Shown in pieces: positions 40,556 through 51,478 of a stretch of 64,000 nucleotides of DNA. The stretch is from Escherichia sp. E1V33. Its GTDB lineage: Bacteria; Pseudomonadota; Gammaproteobacteria; Enterobacterales; Enterobacteriaceae. Each line of letters starts with the position of its first letter. Position 1 is the first letter of the stretch. The stretch spans positions 124,001 to 188,000 of the forward strand of contig NZ_RHJI01000021.1 of the NCBI RefSeq assembly GCF_004211955.1, in the 5' to 3' direction. Below the pieces are notes generated by a model. The model was not told the DNA's origin. It ran no database searches and saw only the letters and a program-made list of their open reading frames with translations. Position numbers and translations under genes: made by a program.

Positions 40556-42406
40556 TTAAACCTCGTCCACGGAATGGCCTTTCAGCGCACGACGAACCGA
40601 CTGGTCCATGCGGCGAGCGGCGAAATCCTGGGTTTGTTTGTCTACGTTTTTAATCGCTTGTTCGATGGCGTCAACATCATCGCCCTGCGCCACTTCACTC
40701 AGGTGAGCGGCAGCAGCATCAATAACCTGACGCTCTGCGGCGCTTAACAGCGCGGCATCAGCAGCCAGCGCGCCGTGCAGACTTTCCAGCACACGCGCCG
40801 CTTCTACTTTTTGTTCTGCCAGCATTCGGGCTTTTACGTCCTGCTCGGCATAGCTCATTGAGTCTTTGATCATCGAAGCGATTTCGCTGTCGGTCAGACC
40901 GTAGGACGGTTTGACCTGAATAGACGCCTCAACGCCGGTGGATTTCTCCATCGCCGTCACGCTCAAAAGACCGTCAGCATCGACCTGGAACGTCACGCGA
41001 ATATGCGCACCGCCAGCCGGTAGCGCCGGAATACCACGCAGCGCAAAACGCGCCAGCGAGCGGCAGTCCTGCACCAGTTCGCGCTCACCCTGCATTACAT
41101 GGATAGACATCGCCGTCTGACCATCTTTAAAGGTGGTGAAATCCTGGGCGCGGGCCACCGGAATCGTGGTATTACGCGGGATCACTTTCTCCACCAGGCC
41201 GCCCATAGTCTCGAGGCCCAGCGACAGCGGGATCACATCCAGCAACAGCATTTCGCTGTCCGGCTTGTTACCCACCAGAATATCCGCCTGAATCGCCGCG
41301 CCAATAGCGACGACTTTATCCGGGTCGATGGAAGTCAGCGGTGGACGACCGAAAAATTCGCCTACCCGTTCACGCACCAGCGGCACGCGAGTAGAACCGC
41401 CCACCATCACCACTTCCAGCACTTCATCAGCTTCTACACCCGCGTCTTTCAGCGCGCGACGACAAGCCAATAAGGTTCGTTTTACCAGTGGCGCGATCAG
41501 TTCATTGAATTGTTCACGGCTGATTTCGCCCTGCCAGCCCGCAACGTTAACGGTCACGGAGTCCGCATCGCTCAGCGCGATTTTGGCTGCAATGGCGGCA
41601 TCCAGCAGTTCACGCTGAACGCGGTTATCGCTACGGTCAGGAATGCCCGCCTGCTCGCGAATGTAATCCGCCAGCAGATGGTCGAAATCATCGCCGCCGA
41701 GCGCGGAATCACCGCCGGTTGCCAGCACTTCAAACACGCCGCGACTTAAGCGCAGAATGGAAATATCAAAAGTCCCGCCACCGAGGTCATAAACGGCGAT
41801 CACGCCTTCCTGACCGGAATCCAGCCCGTAGGCGATAGCCGCAGCGGTCGGTTCGTTAAGTAAGCGCAGGACGTGAAGGCCCGCCAGACGCGCCGCGTCT
41901 TTGGTGCCCTGACGCTGGGCATCGTCAAAGTACGCCGGAACGGTGATAACTATACCATCCAGCTCGCCTGCCAGGGCTTCAGTTGCCCGCGCCGCCAGTG
42001 CTTTGAGGATGTCCGCAGAAACGCGCACCGGGTTCAGCAGCCCCGCCGCCGTTTCAATCATCGGCAGGCCGTTTTCGCTGGCCTGGAATTGATAAGGCAG
42101 ATGCGGATAGCGTTGCTGGATATCAGCCAGCGAGCGTCCCATCAGGCGTTTAACAGAACTAATTGTGTTGGCGGTATCGAGCGCTGCATTAGTACGCGCG
42201 TCATAACCCACCGAATGCCCTTGCTGTTGATAGTGAACAACAGATGGCAGCAGGTGACGGCCTTCATGGTCGGCTAACGTTTCGGCCTGACCGCTGCGCA
42301 CTGTCGCCACCAGCGAGTTGGTTGTGCCCAGGTCAATACCGGCCGCCAGACGACGCTGATGCGGCGCAGCACTCAAACCAGGTTCACTAATTTGTAATAA
42401 GGCCAT
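40556..42406 (-). CDS. hscA: Hsp70-type chaperone HscA
   Basis: A 616-residue specialised Hsp70 that binds the LPPVK motif of IscU with HscB to release clusters. ATPase signatures: [12 protein letters not shown] (about 22-33), [12 protein letters not shown] and [14 protein letters not shown] substrate-binding and lid domain follow. The start [10 protein letters not shown] is preceded by a GGAAG ribosome site; an upstream ATG at 42460 inside hscB is rejected. The protein is almost identical to the K-12 form as I recall. Confidence 0.98.
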   Translation of the reverse strand: MALLQISEPGLSAAPHQRRLAAGIDLGTTNSLVATVRSGQAETLADHEGRHLLPSVVHYQQQGHSVGYDARTNAALDTANTISSVKRLMGRSLADIQQRYPHLPYQFQASENGLPMIETAAGLLNPVRVSADILKALAARATEALAGELDGIVITVPAYFDDAQRQGTKDAARLAGLHVLRLLNEPTAAAIAYGLDSGQEGVIAVYDLGGGTFDISILRLSRGVFEVLATGGDSALGGDDFDHLLADYIREQAGIPDRSDNRVQRELLDAAIAAKIALSDADSVTVNVAGWQGEISREQFNELIAPLVKRTLLACRRALKDAGVEADEVLEVVMVGGSTRVPLVRERVGEFFGRPPLTSIDPDKVVAIGAAIQADILVGNKPDSEMLLLDVIPLSLGLETMGGLVEKVIPRNTTIPVARAQDFTTFKDGQTAMSIHVMQGERELVQDCRSLARFALRGIPALPAGGAHIRVTFQVDADGLLSVTAMEKSTGVEASIQVKPSYGLTDSEIASMIKDSMSYAEQDVKARMLAEQKVEAARVLESLHGALAADAALLSAAERQVIDAAAAHLSEVAQGDDVDAIEQAIKNVDKQTQDFAARRMDQSVRRALKGHSVDEV

Positions 42407-42422
42407 GTTTAGCTTCCAGAAA

Positions 42423-42938
42423 TTAAAAATCGAGCAGTTTTTCTTCGAGTTGTTCGGCACTGCTTCGCAGTTTATCGAGAAAACGCAGCTTACGCACGGT
42501 ATCCGCCGCCGCGTCCCACGTCTCGTTGTCTAACTGTTCAACCATCAACTGATGGCGGGTATCAAACATCTTTTTCACGCGTTTGATAAAGCTTTCCAGC
42601 CGCGCTTCATCTTTCGCCTGTTCGATCTCGTCCAGTTCTTCACGCAGCTCCAATTGTTCCATCAGGAACGCGGTGTCGCGCACAGTGTGCTGCTCGCTGG
42701 CGAGATCAAAACCGTGCAAAGAAAGCAAATATTCCGCGCGCATTAACGGATGACGCAGCGTTTGCCAGGCCTGGTTAATGGTTGCAGATTGCTGTACGGC
42801 GGCGAGTTGTTCCGCCTGGCTTCCGCTGGCGAATTTATCAGGATGATACTGACGTTGTAGATCCTGAAAACGCAGGCTCAGCGCCTGGGTATCGAGTTGA
42901 TAACGGGCAGGCAAGCCAAAGAGGGTGAAGTAATCCAT
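42423..42938 (-). CDS. hscB: J-type co-chaperone HscB
   Basis: A 171-residue J-domain protein that delivers IscU to HscA. The J-domain has the HPD motif in RQYHPDKF (about 32-34). The C-terminal helical domain binds IscU. Spacing to hscA is 16 bases. Typical. Confidence 0.97.
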   Translation of the reverse strand: MDYFTLFGLPARYQLDTQALSLRFQDLQRQYHPDKFASGSQAEQLAAVQQSATINQAWQTLRHPLMRAEYLLSLHGFDLASEQHTVRDTAFLMEQLELREELDEIEQAKDEARLESFIKRVKKMFDTRHQLMVEQLDNETWDAAADTVRKLRFLDKLRSSAEQLEEKLLDF

Positions 42939-43033
42939 AACATTCTCAGGGCTGCGATCCGCCGCGATAACGGCGAATCAGGTAAAACAAACCCCACGCG
43001 CAGCTGACCACGGTGGGGTTATCGGTATGCGCA

Positions 43034-43357
43034 TCAAACGTGGAAGCTTTCGCCGCAACCACACTCATCTTTGACGTTCGGGTTAGTGAATTTAAACCCT
43101 TCGTTCAGACCTTCTTTTACGAAGTCCAGCTGCGTACCGTCCAGAAATTGCAGGCTTTTGCCATCGACCACGACTTTCACGCCTTTGTCTTCAAACACGA
43201 TGTCTTCCGGCGTCGGTTCGTCAACAAATTCCAGTACATAAGCCATACCTGAACATCCGGAGGTTCTCACGCCCAGACGCAGGCCAAACCCTTTGCCACG
43301 GTTAGCCAGAAAGGTATTTACTCGCGCTGCTGCACTGTCGCTCAGTGTAATCGACAT
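43034..43357 (-). CDS. iscA: Iron-sulfur carrier IscA
   Basis: A 107-residue A-type Fe-S carrier. The three conserved Cys are in TSGCSGMAY (35) and ECGCGE (99, 101). Start [12 protein letters not shown] is chosen over an ATG two codons upstream. It follows iscU by 16 bases. Confidence 0.97.
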   Translation of the reverse strand: MSITLSDSAAARVNTFLANRGKGFGLRLGVRTSGCSGMAYVLEFVDEPTPEDIVFEDKGVKVVVDGKSLQFLDGTQLDFVKEGLNEGFKFTNPNVKDECGCGESFHV

Positions 43358-43373
43358 AACCAAACCTCAACTC

Positions 43374-43760
43374 TTATTTTGCTTCACGTTTGCTTTTATA
43401 GTCCGCAATGGCGGCTTTGATCGCGTCTTCTGCCAGAATAGAACAGTGAATTTTCACCGGCGGCAGTTCAAGTTCTTCAGCAATATCGGTGTTTTTGATC
43501 GCCTGCGCTTCGTCGAGAGACTTCCCTTTCACCCATTCGGTGACCAGGGAGCTGGAAGCGATAGCGGAACCGCAGCCGTAAGTTTTAAAACGCGCGTCTT
43601 CAATGATACCTTCATCGTTGACTTTAATCTGCAACTTCATCACGTCGCCACAGGCCGGTGCACCCACCATGCCGCTGCCGACGTTCTCGTCGTTGTTGTC
43701 AAAGGAACCCACGTTACGCGGATTCTCGTAATGGTCGATAACTTTTTCGCTGTAAGCCAT
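43374..43760 (-). CDS. iscU: Iron-sulfur scaffold IscU
   Basis: A 128-residue scaffold on which [2Fe-2S] clusters form. Cys 37 (GAPACGDVM), Cys 63 (YGCGSAIAS) and Cys 106 (after LPPVKIHC) are all present. The LPPVK HscA-binding motif precedes Cys 106. It follows iscS by 27 bases. Confidence 0.98.
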   Translation of the reverse strand: MAYSEKVIDHYENPRNVGSFDNNDENVGSGMVGAPACGDVMKLQIKVNDEGIIEDARFKTYGCGSAIASSSLVTEWVKGKSLDEAQAIKNTDIAEELELPPVKIHCSILAEDAIKAAIADYKSKREAK

Positions 43761-43787
43761 TATAAATTCTCCTGATTCCGATACCGA

Positions 43788-45002
43788 TTAATGATGAGCC
43801 CATTCGATGCTGTTCAGATCCACGCCCTGCTTGTACATTTCCCACAGCGGAGAAAGGTCACGCAGACGACCGATGGATTTACGAACTAACTCGATGGTGT
43901 AGTCGATCTCTTCTTCAGTAGTAAAACGACCTAAAGAGAAACGGATAGAGCTATGTGCCAGTTCGTCGTTCAGCCCCAGCGCGCGCAGCACGTAGGACGG
44001 TTCGAGGCTTGCTGACGTACAGGCGGAACCGGAAGAAACCGCGAGGTCTTTCAGCGCCATAATCAGCGACTCACCTTCAACGTAGTTGAAGCTGACGTTG
44101 AGAATGTTCGGCGCACCGTGTTCCAGGTCACCGTTCAGGTAAACTTCTTCGATATCTTTGATGCCGTTCCACAGACGGTTACGCAGGCCGCGCAGACGTT
44201 CCATCTCGGTCGCCATCTCTTCTTTTGCAATGCGATAGGCTTCGCCCATACCGACGATCTGGTGAACAGGCAGAGTGCCGGAACGCATACCGCGCTCGTG
44301 ACCGCCGCCGTGCATTTGTGCTTCGATGCGTACGCGCGGCTTACGACGCACATACAGCGCACCGATACCTTTCGGGCCATAGATTTTGTGACCGGAGAAA
44401 GACATCAGGTCAACTTTCAACTGGCTCAGGTCGATAGGCAGTTTGCCCACGCTCTGGGTTGCATCAACGTGATAGATAATGCCACGAGCACGGCACATTT
44501 CGCCGATAGCCGCGATATCCTGCACCACGCCGATTTCGTTATTTACGTGCATGATGGAAACGAGGATGGTGTCATCACGCATCGCTGCTTCAAGTTCTTT
44601 CAGGTCGATAATGCCGTTACGCTGCGGTGCCAGGTAGGTGACTTCAAAACCTTCGCGCTCCAGCTGACGGCAGGTATCCAGTACCGCTTTGTGTTCGGTT
44701 TTGCTGGTGATGATGTGCTTGCCTTTTTTCTGATAAAAGTTGGCTGCACCTTTGATCGCCAGGTTGTCAGATTCGGTTGCACCAGAGGTAAAGACGATTT
44801 CACGCGGGTCAGCGCCGACCAGATCAGCAATCTGATTACGGGCGATATCAACCGCTTCTTCAGCCTGCCAGCCGAAACGGTGAGAACGGGAGGCCGGGTT
44901 ACCAAAGGTTCCGTCCATCGTCATAAACTGCATCATTTTCTCGGCAACACGCGGGTCCACCGGCGTGGTTGCGGAGTAGTCGAGATAAATCGGTAATTTC
45001 AT
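43788..45002 (-). CDS. iscS: Cysteine desulfurase IscS
   Basis: A 404-residue PLP enzyme that takes sulfur from cysteine for Fe-S clusters and tRNA thiolation. The PLP Lys is in [12 protein letters not shown] (about 206). The persulfide Cys lies in [13 protein letters not shown] (about 328). The start [14 protein letters not shown] has a GGAG site upstream; an extended frame of 8 codons is rejected. It lies 115 bases after iscR. Confidence 0.98.
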
Positions 45003-45117
45003 TGCTCTATAAACTCCGTACATCACTCAATGCAAGGAACCAGGCTACCGGCTGGATGTACGACCGTGTTTACGGAGCGCGATACGCCCCGGCCTGATTC
45101 TGAATACTTTTTATCTT

Positions 45118-45606
45118 TTATGCGCGCAACTTAACATCAATTGCATCGTTACGATTGCTGCGTGGCGCGTCGTGAGTATGCTGACGACCAGACACATCCA
45201 GCACTTCCTGGTTATTAACCAGTTCGCCTAAAGTAATGTTGTTGAGAAAACCGGTGAGACGGTCGCTCAAATCACGCCACAGCGCGTGGGTCAGGCATTT
45301 ATCGCCGCCCTGGCAGCCGCCTTTACCCTGACAACGGGTGGCATCTACAGATTCGTCAACGGCGCTAATCACTTCGCCAACGGCGATGCTGCTGGCATCT
45401 TTGCCTAACAGATAACCACCGCCTGGTCCACGTACGCTGGAAACCAGACCATTTTTACGCAGACGGGAAAACAGTTGTTCCAGATAAGAAAGGGAAATTC
45501 CCTGACGTTCGGAAATATCAGCCAACGGTACCGGGCCTGCTTCGGAGTTGAGCGCAACGTCAAGCATTGCGGTCACGGCATAGCGCCCTTTAGATGTCAG
45601 TCTCAT
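45118..45606 (-). CDS. iscR: Iron-sulfur cluster regulator IscR
   Basis: A 162-residue Rrf2-family regulator. A winged helix lies at the N-terminus. The [2Fe-2S] ligands [16 protein letters not shown] (Cys 92, 98, 104 and His 107) are visible. Holo-IscR represses the isc operon; apo-IscR controls suf. It is the first gene of isc and represses its own promoter. Confidence 0.98.
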   Translation of the reverse strand: MRLTSKGRYAVTAMLDVALNSEAGPVPLADISERQGISLSYLEQLFSRLRKNGLVSSVRGPGGGYLLGKDASSIAVGEVISAVDESVDATRCQGKGGCQGGDKCLTHALWRDLSDRLTGFLNNITLGELVNNQEVLDVSGRQHTHDAPRSNRNDAIDVKLRA

Positions 45607-45681
45607 GTCTTACTTCACCTCAAACTCGCCCCTGCCCGGGGTTTTTTATTGTAAAAGTGGGGGTATTGCATAGCAGGGTCA

Positions 45682-45739
45682 AGTCTGACATTCCCGAGTA
45701 AATTGGTCAACTATTTACTTGACTGATTTAGTCGGGTAT
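45682..45739 (-). promoter_or_regulatory. isc operon promoter with IscR site
   Basis: On the minus strand 45715-45739 is ATACCCGACTAAATCAGTCA..., fitting the IscR type 1 motif (ATASYYGACTRWWWYAGTCRRSTAT). A candidate -35 TTGACC (45705-45710) and -10 CAGACT (45682-45687) are 17 bases apart. A second weaker IscR half-site may overlap. The site fits the known autoregulation; exact start not proven here. Confidence 0.75.
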
Positions 45740-45780
45740 TTAACCTTCAGTGCCATTTTTTTATCGTGGCGTTTGTACCT

Positions 45781-46050
<270 letters not shown>

Positions 46051-46055
46051 CACTG

Positions 46056-46796
46056 TTATTCGGCCTTATTACCTTTATTCTGCTGCTCTATAGAAGCCAG
46101 AATCCCGCGCAGGATATTCAATTCCTGGCTTTCCGGGCGCGCACGGGTAAACAGACGGCGCAATTTATTCATCACCTGCCCCGGATGGTTTTCACGGATA
46201 AAACCGGTTGCCAGCAACGTTTGTTCAAGATGACCATAAAAACGCTCCAGATCATCGACCAGCGGATACGGAGTCTCTTCATGTTCAACCTGCTTGCCGT
46301 TTTCCTGGGTCGCAAGCCAGGCCATACGCACTTCATAGGCAATAACCTGAACCGCCATCGCCAGGTTCAGCGAACTGTATTCCGGGTTAGCCGCAATCGC
46401 GACATGATAATGGCACTTCTGCAACTCTTCATTGGTCAAGCCAACGCGCTCGCGACCAAAGACCAGCGCCACCGGAGTATTTGCCGCTTCAGCGACGCTT
46501 TTCAGACCGCATTCGCGCGGGTCGAGCATCGGCCACGGCAGCGTGCGCGAGCGTGCACTGGTGCCAACCACCAGGCTACAACCGGCTAACGCTTCGTCGA
46601 GCGTATCGACGATGTGAGCATTACCAATCACATCGCTGGCCCCTGCTGCCAGGGCAATCGCCTGGGAGTCAGGTTTCACCAGTGGATTAACCAGCCACAG
46701 ATTGGTTAATCCCATTGTTTTCATGGCACGGGCAACAGAACCCATATTGCCGGTGTGTGACGTCTCCACCAGCACAATTCGAATATTTTGCAGCAT
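46056..46796 (-). CDS. trmJ: tRNA (cytidine/uridine-2'-O)-methyltransferase TrmJ
   Basis: A 246-residue SPOUT methyltransferase making Cm32 and Um32 in tRNAs. The knot region includes [13 protein letters not shown] and a later [14 protein letters not shown] segment. N-terminal [16 protein letters not shown] is typical. It is divergent from suhB; the tandem REP array follows its stop. Confidence 0.97.
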   Translation of the reverse strand: MLQNIRIVLVETSHTGNMGSVARAMKTMGLTNLWLVNPLVKPDSQAIALAAGASDVIGNAHIVDTLDEALAGCSLVVGTSARSRTLPWPMLDPRECGLKSVAEAANTPVALVFGRERVGLTNEELQKCHYHVAIAANPEYSSLNLAMAVQVIAYEVRMAWLATQENGKQVEHEETPYPLVDDLERFYGHLEQTLLATGFIRENHPGQVMNKLRRLFTRARPESQELNILRGILASIEQQNKGNKAE

Positions 46797-46914
46797 TGTC
46801 TTTCTTCATCTAAAGATTATTCACGCATCTTATCATAAAACGAAGACAGATGCCGATCTCGCTGCTATACTCTGCGCCGTTTTCCCGTTCTTTAACATCC
46901 AGTGAGAGAGACCG

Positions 46915-47718
46915 ATGCATCCGATGCTGAACATCGCCGTGCGCGCAGCGCGCAAGGCGGGTAATTTAATTGCCAAAAACTATGAAACCCCGGACGCTGT
47001 AGAAGCGAGCCAGAAAGGCAGTAACGATTTCGTGACCAACGTAGATAAAGCTGCCGAAGCGGTGATTATCGACACGATTCGTAAATCTTACCCACAGCAC
47101 ACCATCATCACCGAAGAAAGCGGTGAACTTGAAGGTGCCGATCAGGATGTTCAATGGGTTATCGATCCACTGGATGGCACTACCAACTTTATCAAACGTC
47201 TGCCGCACTTCGCGGTATCTATCGCCGTTCGTATCAAAGGCCGCACTGAAGTTGCTGTGGTTTACGATCCTATGCGTAACGAACTGTTCACCGCCACTCG
47301 CGGTCAGGGCGCACAGCTGAATGGCTATCGTCTGCGCGGCAGCACCGCTCGCGATCTCGACGGTACTATTCTGGCTACCGGCTTCCCGTTCAAAGCAAAA
47401 CAGTACGCCACTACCTACATCAACATCGTCGGCAAATTGTTCAACGAATGCGCTGACTTCCGTCGTACCGGTTCTGCGGCGCTGGATCTGGCTTACGTTG
47501 CTGCGGGCCGTGTTGACGGTTTCTTTGAAATCGGTCTGCGTCCGTGGGACTTCGCGGCAGGCGAGCTGCTGGTTCGTGAAGCAGGCGGCATCGTCAGCGA
47601 CTTCATCGGTGGCCATAACTACATGCTGACCGGTAACATCGTTGCAGGTAACCCGCGCGTTGTGAAAGCCATGCTGGCGAACATGCGTGACGAGTTAAGC
47701 GACGCACTGAAGCGTTAA
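46915..47718 (+). CDS. suhB: Inositol-1-monophosphatase / Nus-complex factor SuhB
   Basis: A 267-residue protein with phosphatase motifs WVIDPLDGTTNF (metal ligands) and WDFAAGELLVREAGG. In E. coli it also joins the rRNA antitermination complex. A candidate promoter (AAGACA ... TATACT) lies about 50 bases upstream. It shares a 118-base divergent region with trmJ. Confidence 0.97.
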   Translation: MHPMLNIAVRAARKAGNLIAKNYETPDAVEASQKGSNDFVTNVDKAAEAVIIDTIRKSYPQHTIITEESGELEGADQDVQWVIDPLDGTTNFIKRLPHFAVSIAVRIKGRTEVAVVYDPMRNELFTATRGQGAQLNGYRLRGSTARDLDGTILATGFPFKAKQYATTYINIVGKLFNECADFRRTGSAALDLAYVAAGRVDGFFEIGLRPWDFAAGELLVREAGGIVSDFIGGHNYMLTGNIVAGNPRVVKAMLANMRDELSDALKR

Positions 47719-47725
47719 GTTCTCT

Positions 47726-47749
47726 GGCGGGTGACTTTCCTCACCCGCC
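47726..47749 (+). terminator. Hairpin after suhB
   Basis: GGCGGGTGA / TCACCCGCC, a 9-bp stem with a 6-base loop, starts 8 bases past the suhB stop. Only a weak T run (cctcgccttt) follows. Confidence 0.6.
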
Positions 47750-47862
47750 CTCGCCTTTCAGGCGCTATTCCGAAATACTTTCTCACCGCTTTACTTTCCT
47801 TTGCCACTCTCCCACCATCTTTTCCCGATTAATGGATTACAAAAAAGCAGTAAGGAAAGGTC

Positions 47863-48717
47863 ATGGTTCTGCCAGCGAACAAACGCGTTCTCAAAATTCT
47901 GTTTATTCTTTTTATTGCTGCTTTCTGCGTTTATTTAGTGCCGCGTATCGCCATCAACTTCTTTTATTATCCCGACGACAAAATTTACGGTCCTGATCCC
48001 TGGTCTGCGGAATCTGTTGAATTTACTGCTAAAGACGGCACACGGCTGCAAGGCTGGTTTATCCCCTCTTCCACTGGTCCCGCCGAAAACGCTATTGCGA
48101 CCGTAATTCATGCTCATGGCAATGCCGGGAATATGTCCGCCCACTGGCCGCTGGTCAGTTGGTTACCAGAACGCAATTTCAATGTTTTTATGTTCGATTA
48201 TCGCGGTTTTGGTAAATCTAAAGGCACGCCATCACAAGCCGGATTACTGGACGATACACAAAGTGCCATCAATGTGGTGCGCCATCGCAGTGATGTAAAT
48301 CCAAAGCGGTTGGTGTTGTTCGGGCAGAGTATTGGCGGTGCAAATATTCTCGACGTTATTGGACTGGGAGATCGCGAGGGCATACGCGCGGTGATCCTCG
48401 ACTCCACATTTGCCTCTTATTCGACCATCGCCAACCAGATGATCCCCGGCAGTGGCTACTTACTTGATGAGAGTTACAGCAGTGAAAACTACATCGCCAG
48501 CGTCAGCCCCATTCCACTTTTACTGATTCACGGCAAAGCTGATCATGTTATTCCATGGCAGCATAGCGAGAAATTATTTGCCCTGGCGAAAGAGCCAAAA
48601 CGCCTGATTTTGATCCCCGATGGCGAACATATTGATGCCTTTTCCGATCGTCACGGAGACGTTTATCGCGAGCAGATGGTAGATTTTATCCTTAGCGCAT
48701 TGACTCCACAGAATTAA
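47863..48717 (+). CDS. yfhR: Membrane-anchored alpha/beta hydrolase YfhR
   Basis: A 284-residue predicted peptidase or esterase. One N-terminal transmembrane segment (ILFILFIAAFCVYLV, about 10-25) precedes a hydrolase domain. The nucleophile elbow is GQSIGG, and the likely acid and base are in GKADHVIPW and GEHIDAF. HAHGNAGN supplies an oxyanion region. The substrate is unknown. The start has AAGGAAAGG upstream. Confidence 0.93.
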   Translation: MVLPANKRVLKILFILFIAAFCVYLVPRIAINFFYYPDDKIYGPDPWSAESVEFTAKDGTRLQGWFIPSSTGPAENAIATVIHAHGNAGNMSAHWPLVSWLPERNFNVFMFDYRGFGKSKGTPSQAGLLDDTQSAINVVRHRSDVNPKRLVLFGQSIGGANILDVIGLGDREGIRAVILDSTFASYSTIANQMIPGSGYLLDESYSSENYIASVSPIPLLLIHGKADHVIPWQHSEKLFALAKEPKRLILIPDGEHIDAFSDRHGDVYREQMVDFILSALTPQN

Positions 48718-48806
48718 CCTTATGGTCGAAACCAGATAAAACAGCAAGAAATCACCTTAATGGATGGTATTAAACTGCCAGGAAGTGTTTATATCGATAA
48801 AAATTC

Positions 48807-48822
48807 TGTGATGTTTGTCATC
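48807..48822 (+). promoter_or_regulatory. CRP-type site upstream of csiE
   Basis: TGTGATGTTTGTCATC matches TGTGA-N6-TCACA in 9 of 10 bases. It lies about 100 bases before the csiE ATG. A sigma-S-like CTATTCTT lies near 48873-48880. csiE is known to be cAMP-CRP and RpoS dependent. Inferred by consensus. Confidence 0.65.
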
Positions 48823-48907
48823 ATTTCTGACTAATAGCATTCCATTCACCGTATCCCTAAGCAAACTTTAGCTATTCTTATAAATTATGCTTATGGGAGA
48901 TCTACAG

Positions 48908-50188
48908 ATGATACCTACACTTGCCCCACCATCTGTACTTTCAGCTCCCCAGCGCCGTTGCCAGGTATTGTTGACGCTGTTTCAGCCGGGGTTGAGCGCC
49001 ACCACGGCAACTTTCAGCGAGCTTAATGGTGTGGATGATGAAATGGTGAGTCGCGATATCAGCGAAACAGGACGGGAGATCCAGCGCTATCATCAACTCA
49101 CGATTACAACTGGATATGACGGGAGCTACCGGATTGAAGGTACAATACTTAATCAACGCTTATGTTTATTTCACTGGCTACGCCGCGCTTTTCGCCTTTG
49201 TCCGTCATTTATCAGCAACCATTTTACGCCCGCGTTAAAGGGGGAGCTAAAGCGTCAGGGGATTGCTCGTAATTTTTATGACGACACCAATCTACTGGCG
49301 TTAGTTAATCTCTGCTCGCGAAGGCTGCAAAAACGCTTTGACGCGCGTGATATTCATTTCCTGTGTTTGTATCTGCAATATTGCTTATTGCAACACCATA
49401 CCGGAATCTCGCCCCTGTTTAACCCGCTGCAACGTCGCTGGTTGGAATCTTGCATTGAGTTTCAGGTCGCACAGGAAATTGGCCGTCACTGGCAACGGCG
49501 GGCGCGTCAACCTGTCCCCCCAGGTGAGCCGCTATTTATGGCATTACTTTTTTCCATGTTGCGGGTTCCCGATCCACTGCGAGACACCCACCAGCATGGC
49601 AAGCAGTTGCGTCTGTCAATTAACCGTCTGGTACAGCATTTTCGTCAGTTAAGTAACGTCCGGTTCTATGATGAACAGGGGTTATGCTATCAGCTTTATA
49701 CTCACCTCGCCCTGGCGTTAAACCGCTGTTTGTTTTCTATCGGCATTGATAACACTTTACCGGAAGAGTTCCGTCGACTTTATCCACGGCTCGTGCACAC
49801 CACCCGCGAAGCGCTGGTCGGGTTTGAAAATGAGTACAATGTCAGTCTTTCCGATGAAGAAAGTTGTCTGGTGGCAGTGATTTTCGGTGCATGGCTGATG
49901 CAGGCAAATGAAATTCACGAAAAGCAGATTATTTTGCTGACGGGCAATGACAGCGAACGAGAAGCGAATATTGAGCTGCAATTGCGTGAGATAACAATAC
50001 TGCCACTCAATATTAAACATATGTCTGTGAAGACATTTTTGCAGATTGGTGCGCCGCGCAACGCCGCACTTATTATTGCGCCTTATACCATGCCGCTACC
50101 GCTTTTTTCACCACCGCTGATTTATACGGATCTGACCCTGACGGCACATCAACAGGAACAGATCCGCAAAATACTTGAATCAGCATGA
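48908..50188 (+). CDS. csiE: Stationary-phase inducible protein CsiE
   Basis: A 426-residue protein with PTS-regulation-domain-like (PRD) segments, of unknown role. The start MIPTLAPPSVLS has GGGAG upstream and matches the family; an ATG seven codons upstream is rejected. Several stretches differ from the K-12 protein as I recall, more than in the Isc proteins. Its stop overlaps the convergent hcaT stop region by 9 bases. Confidence 0.93.
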   Translation: MIPTLAPPSVLSAPQRRCQVLLTLFQPGLSATTATFSELNGVDDEMVSRDISETGREIQRYHQLTITTGYDGSYRIEGTILNQRLCLFHWLRRAFRLCPSFISNHFTPALKGELKRQGIARNFYDDTNLLALVNLCSRRLQKRFDARDIHFLCLYLQYCLLQHHTGISPLFNPLQRRWLESCIEFQVAQEIGRHWQRRARQPVPPGEPLFMALLFSMLRVPDPLRDTHQHGKQLRLSINRLVQHFRQLSNVRFYDEQGLCYQLYTHLALALNRCLFSIGIDNTLPEEFRRLYPRLVHTTREALVGFENEYNVSLSDEESCLVAVIFGAWLMQANEIHEKQIILLTGNDSEREANIELQLREITILPLNIKHMSVKTFLQIGAPRNAALIIAPYTMPLPLFSPPLIYTDLTLTAHQQEQIRKILESA

Positions 50189-51319
50189 GGGAACGACTTT
50201 CGGGCGCAAAAACATTGCCGGAAACGCCACCAATGCCATCACCCAGAACACGCCATGCCCCAGATATTGATACAGGAAACCGGCGAAGACGGTCATGATG
50301 GCGATACTGCCGCCCATCGCGACGGCAGAATAAACTGCCTGTAAGCGGATCACCTCGCTCCCCTGACGAGCAGCAATGTAGCGCATGGCCGCCAGGTGGC
50401 ACACGGTGAAGGTGCCGCAATGCAGAATTTGCACCATAATCAACCACGGCAGCTCAGTGGTTGCCCCCATAATGCCCCAACGCACAACCCCGCATACCGC
50501 CGAGATCAGCAACATATCACGGGCGCTACAACGGCGGAAAAGCTTATTACTCAGCGCAAAGATAATGACTTCCGCCACCACGCCCAGCGACCACAAATAG
50601 CCCACCGCCGAGGCCGAATAGCCTGCCGCCTGCCAGTAAATGGCGCTAAAACCATAATAAGCCGCATGCGCCCCCTGCAACAAACACACGCAGGCGAGAA
50701 AACGCCAGTTCTGGCGAACCAGCGCCAACCACGCTGGCCAACCGGTGCTCTCCTGCTGGCGGCTTGCTCCTTGTGGTTGAATGGTCGGGCGAATAAGAAA
50801 ACCGAGCAGCATAGATGCTACGCCTAGCGTCAGCAAGGCCAGAATAACCCGATAATCGAATACGCTGACCAGTTTTCCCGTTAGCGCCGAGCCAATGACA
50901 AACGCCACCGAGCCCCAAAGTCGCACTTTGCCATAATCAAGCGGGAACTGCTTTTGCCACGTATTCGCCAGTGCATCGGTCAACGGTACCAGCGGTGAGA
51001 AAAAGAGGTTAAAGCCAATCATCACCAGCATCAGCCACGCTACGTGCGCCCCCGCCCAGAAGGCGACAGCAAAGAGAAGTGTCAGCAGTGCCAGCACGCG
51101 CAAGGCGGAAATCAGGCGAGAAGGATCGCTGACGCGAGGCGCGATGAGCAAACTCCCGAGAAAACGGGCAACCAGCCCGGCCCCCAACAACAGGCCGATG
51201 GTTTCTGGCGTTAAGCCAATCCCCTTAAGCCAGACGCTCCAGAAAGGTAGAAAAATACCGTAGCTAAAAAAGTATGTGAAATAACCGAGCGCCAACCAGC
51301 GCGTGGATTGCAAAACCAT
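50180..51319 (-). CDS. hcaT: 3-phenylpropionate transporter HcaT (MFS)
   Basis: A 379-residue major facilitator permease with about 12 transmembrane segments, thought to import 3-phenylpropionate. Typical start MVLQSTRWLALGYF. It lies next to hcaR on the same strand and is separated by a possible terminator. Its last codons overlap csiE in the opposite direction. Confidence 0.94.
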   Translation of the reverse strand: MVLQSTRWLALGYFTYFFSYGIFLPFWSVWLKGIGLTPETIGLLLGAGLVARFLGSLLIAPRVSDPSRLISALRVLALLTLLFAVAFWAGAHVAWLMLVMIGFNLFFSPLVPLTDALANTWQKQFPLDYGKVRLWGSVAFVIGSALTGKLVSVFDYRVILALLTLGVASMLLGFLIRPTIQPQGASRQQESTGWPAWLALVRQNWRFLACVCLLQGAHAAYYGFSAIYWQAAGYSASAVGYLWSLGVVAEVIIFALSNKLFRRCSARDMLLISAVCGVVRWGIMGATTELPWLIMVQILHCGTFTVCHLAAMRYIAARQGSEVIRLQAVYSAVAMGGSIAIMTVFAGFLYQYLGHGVFWVMALVAFPAMFLRPKVVPSC

Positions 51320-51434
51320 GAGTCCCTCCCGTCAGGAGGCGTTAGTCTGGAGTTAATCGAATGTTGGTGCAAGTTGAAAAATAAGAATATTCGAGTCCGC
51401 TTCCCGCCGATTGTCATGCATATCAGGAAATGAC

Positions 51435-51458
51435 AAAAAGATGCGACCCGCGACGCAT
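51435..51458 (-). terminator. Possible terminator after hcaR
   Basis: ATGCG / CGCAT stem (51441-51458) followed on the minus strand by CTTTTTG, about 20 bases past the hcaR stop. Stem is short. Confidence 0.5.
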
Positions 51459-51478
51459 GTTGCAAAAATAATGCGTAA

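Noticed and set aside
44118-44996. 292-codon plus-strand ORF opposite iscS
   Set aside because: Shadow of iscS; composition is the complement of a conserved gene.
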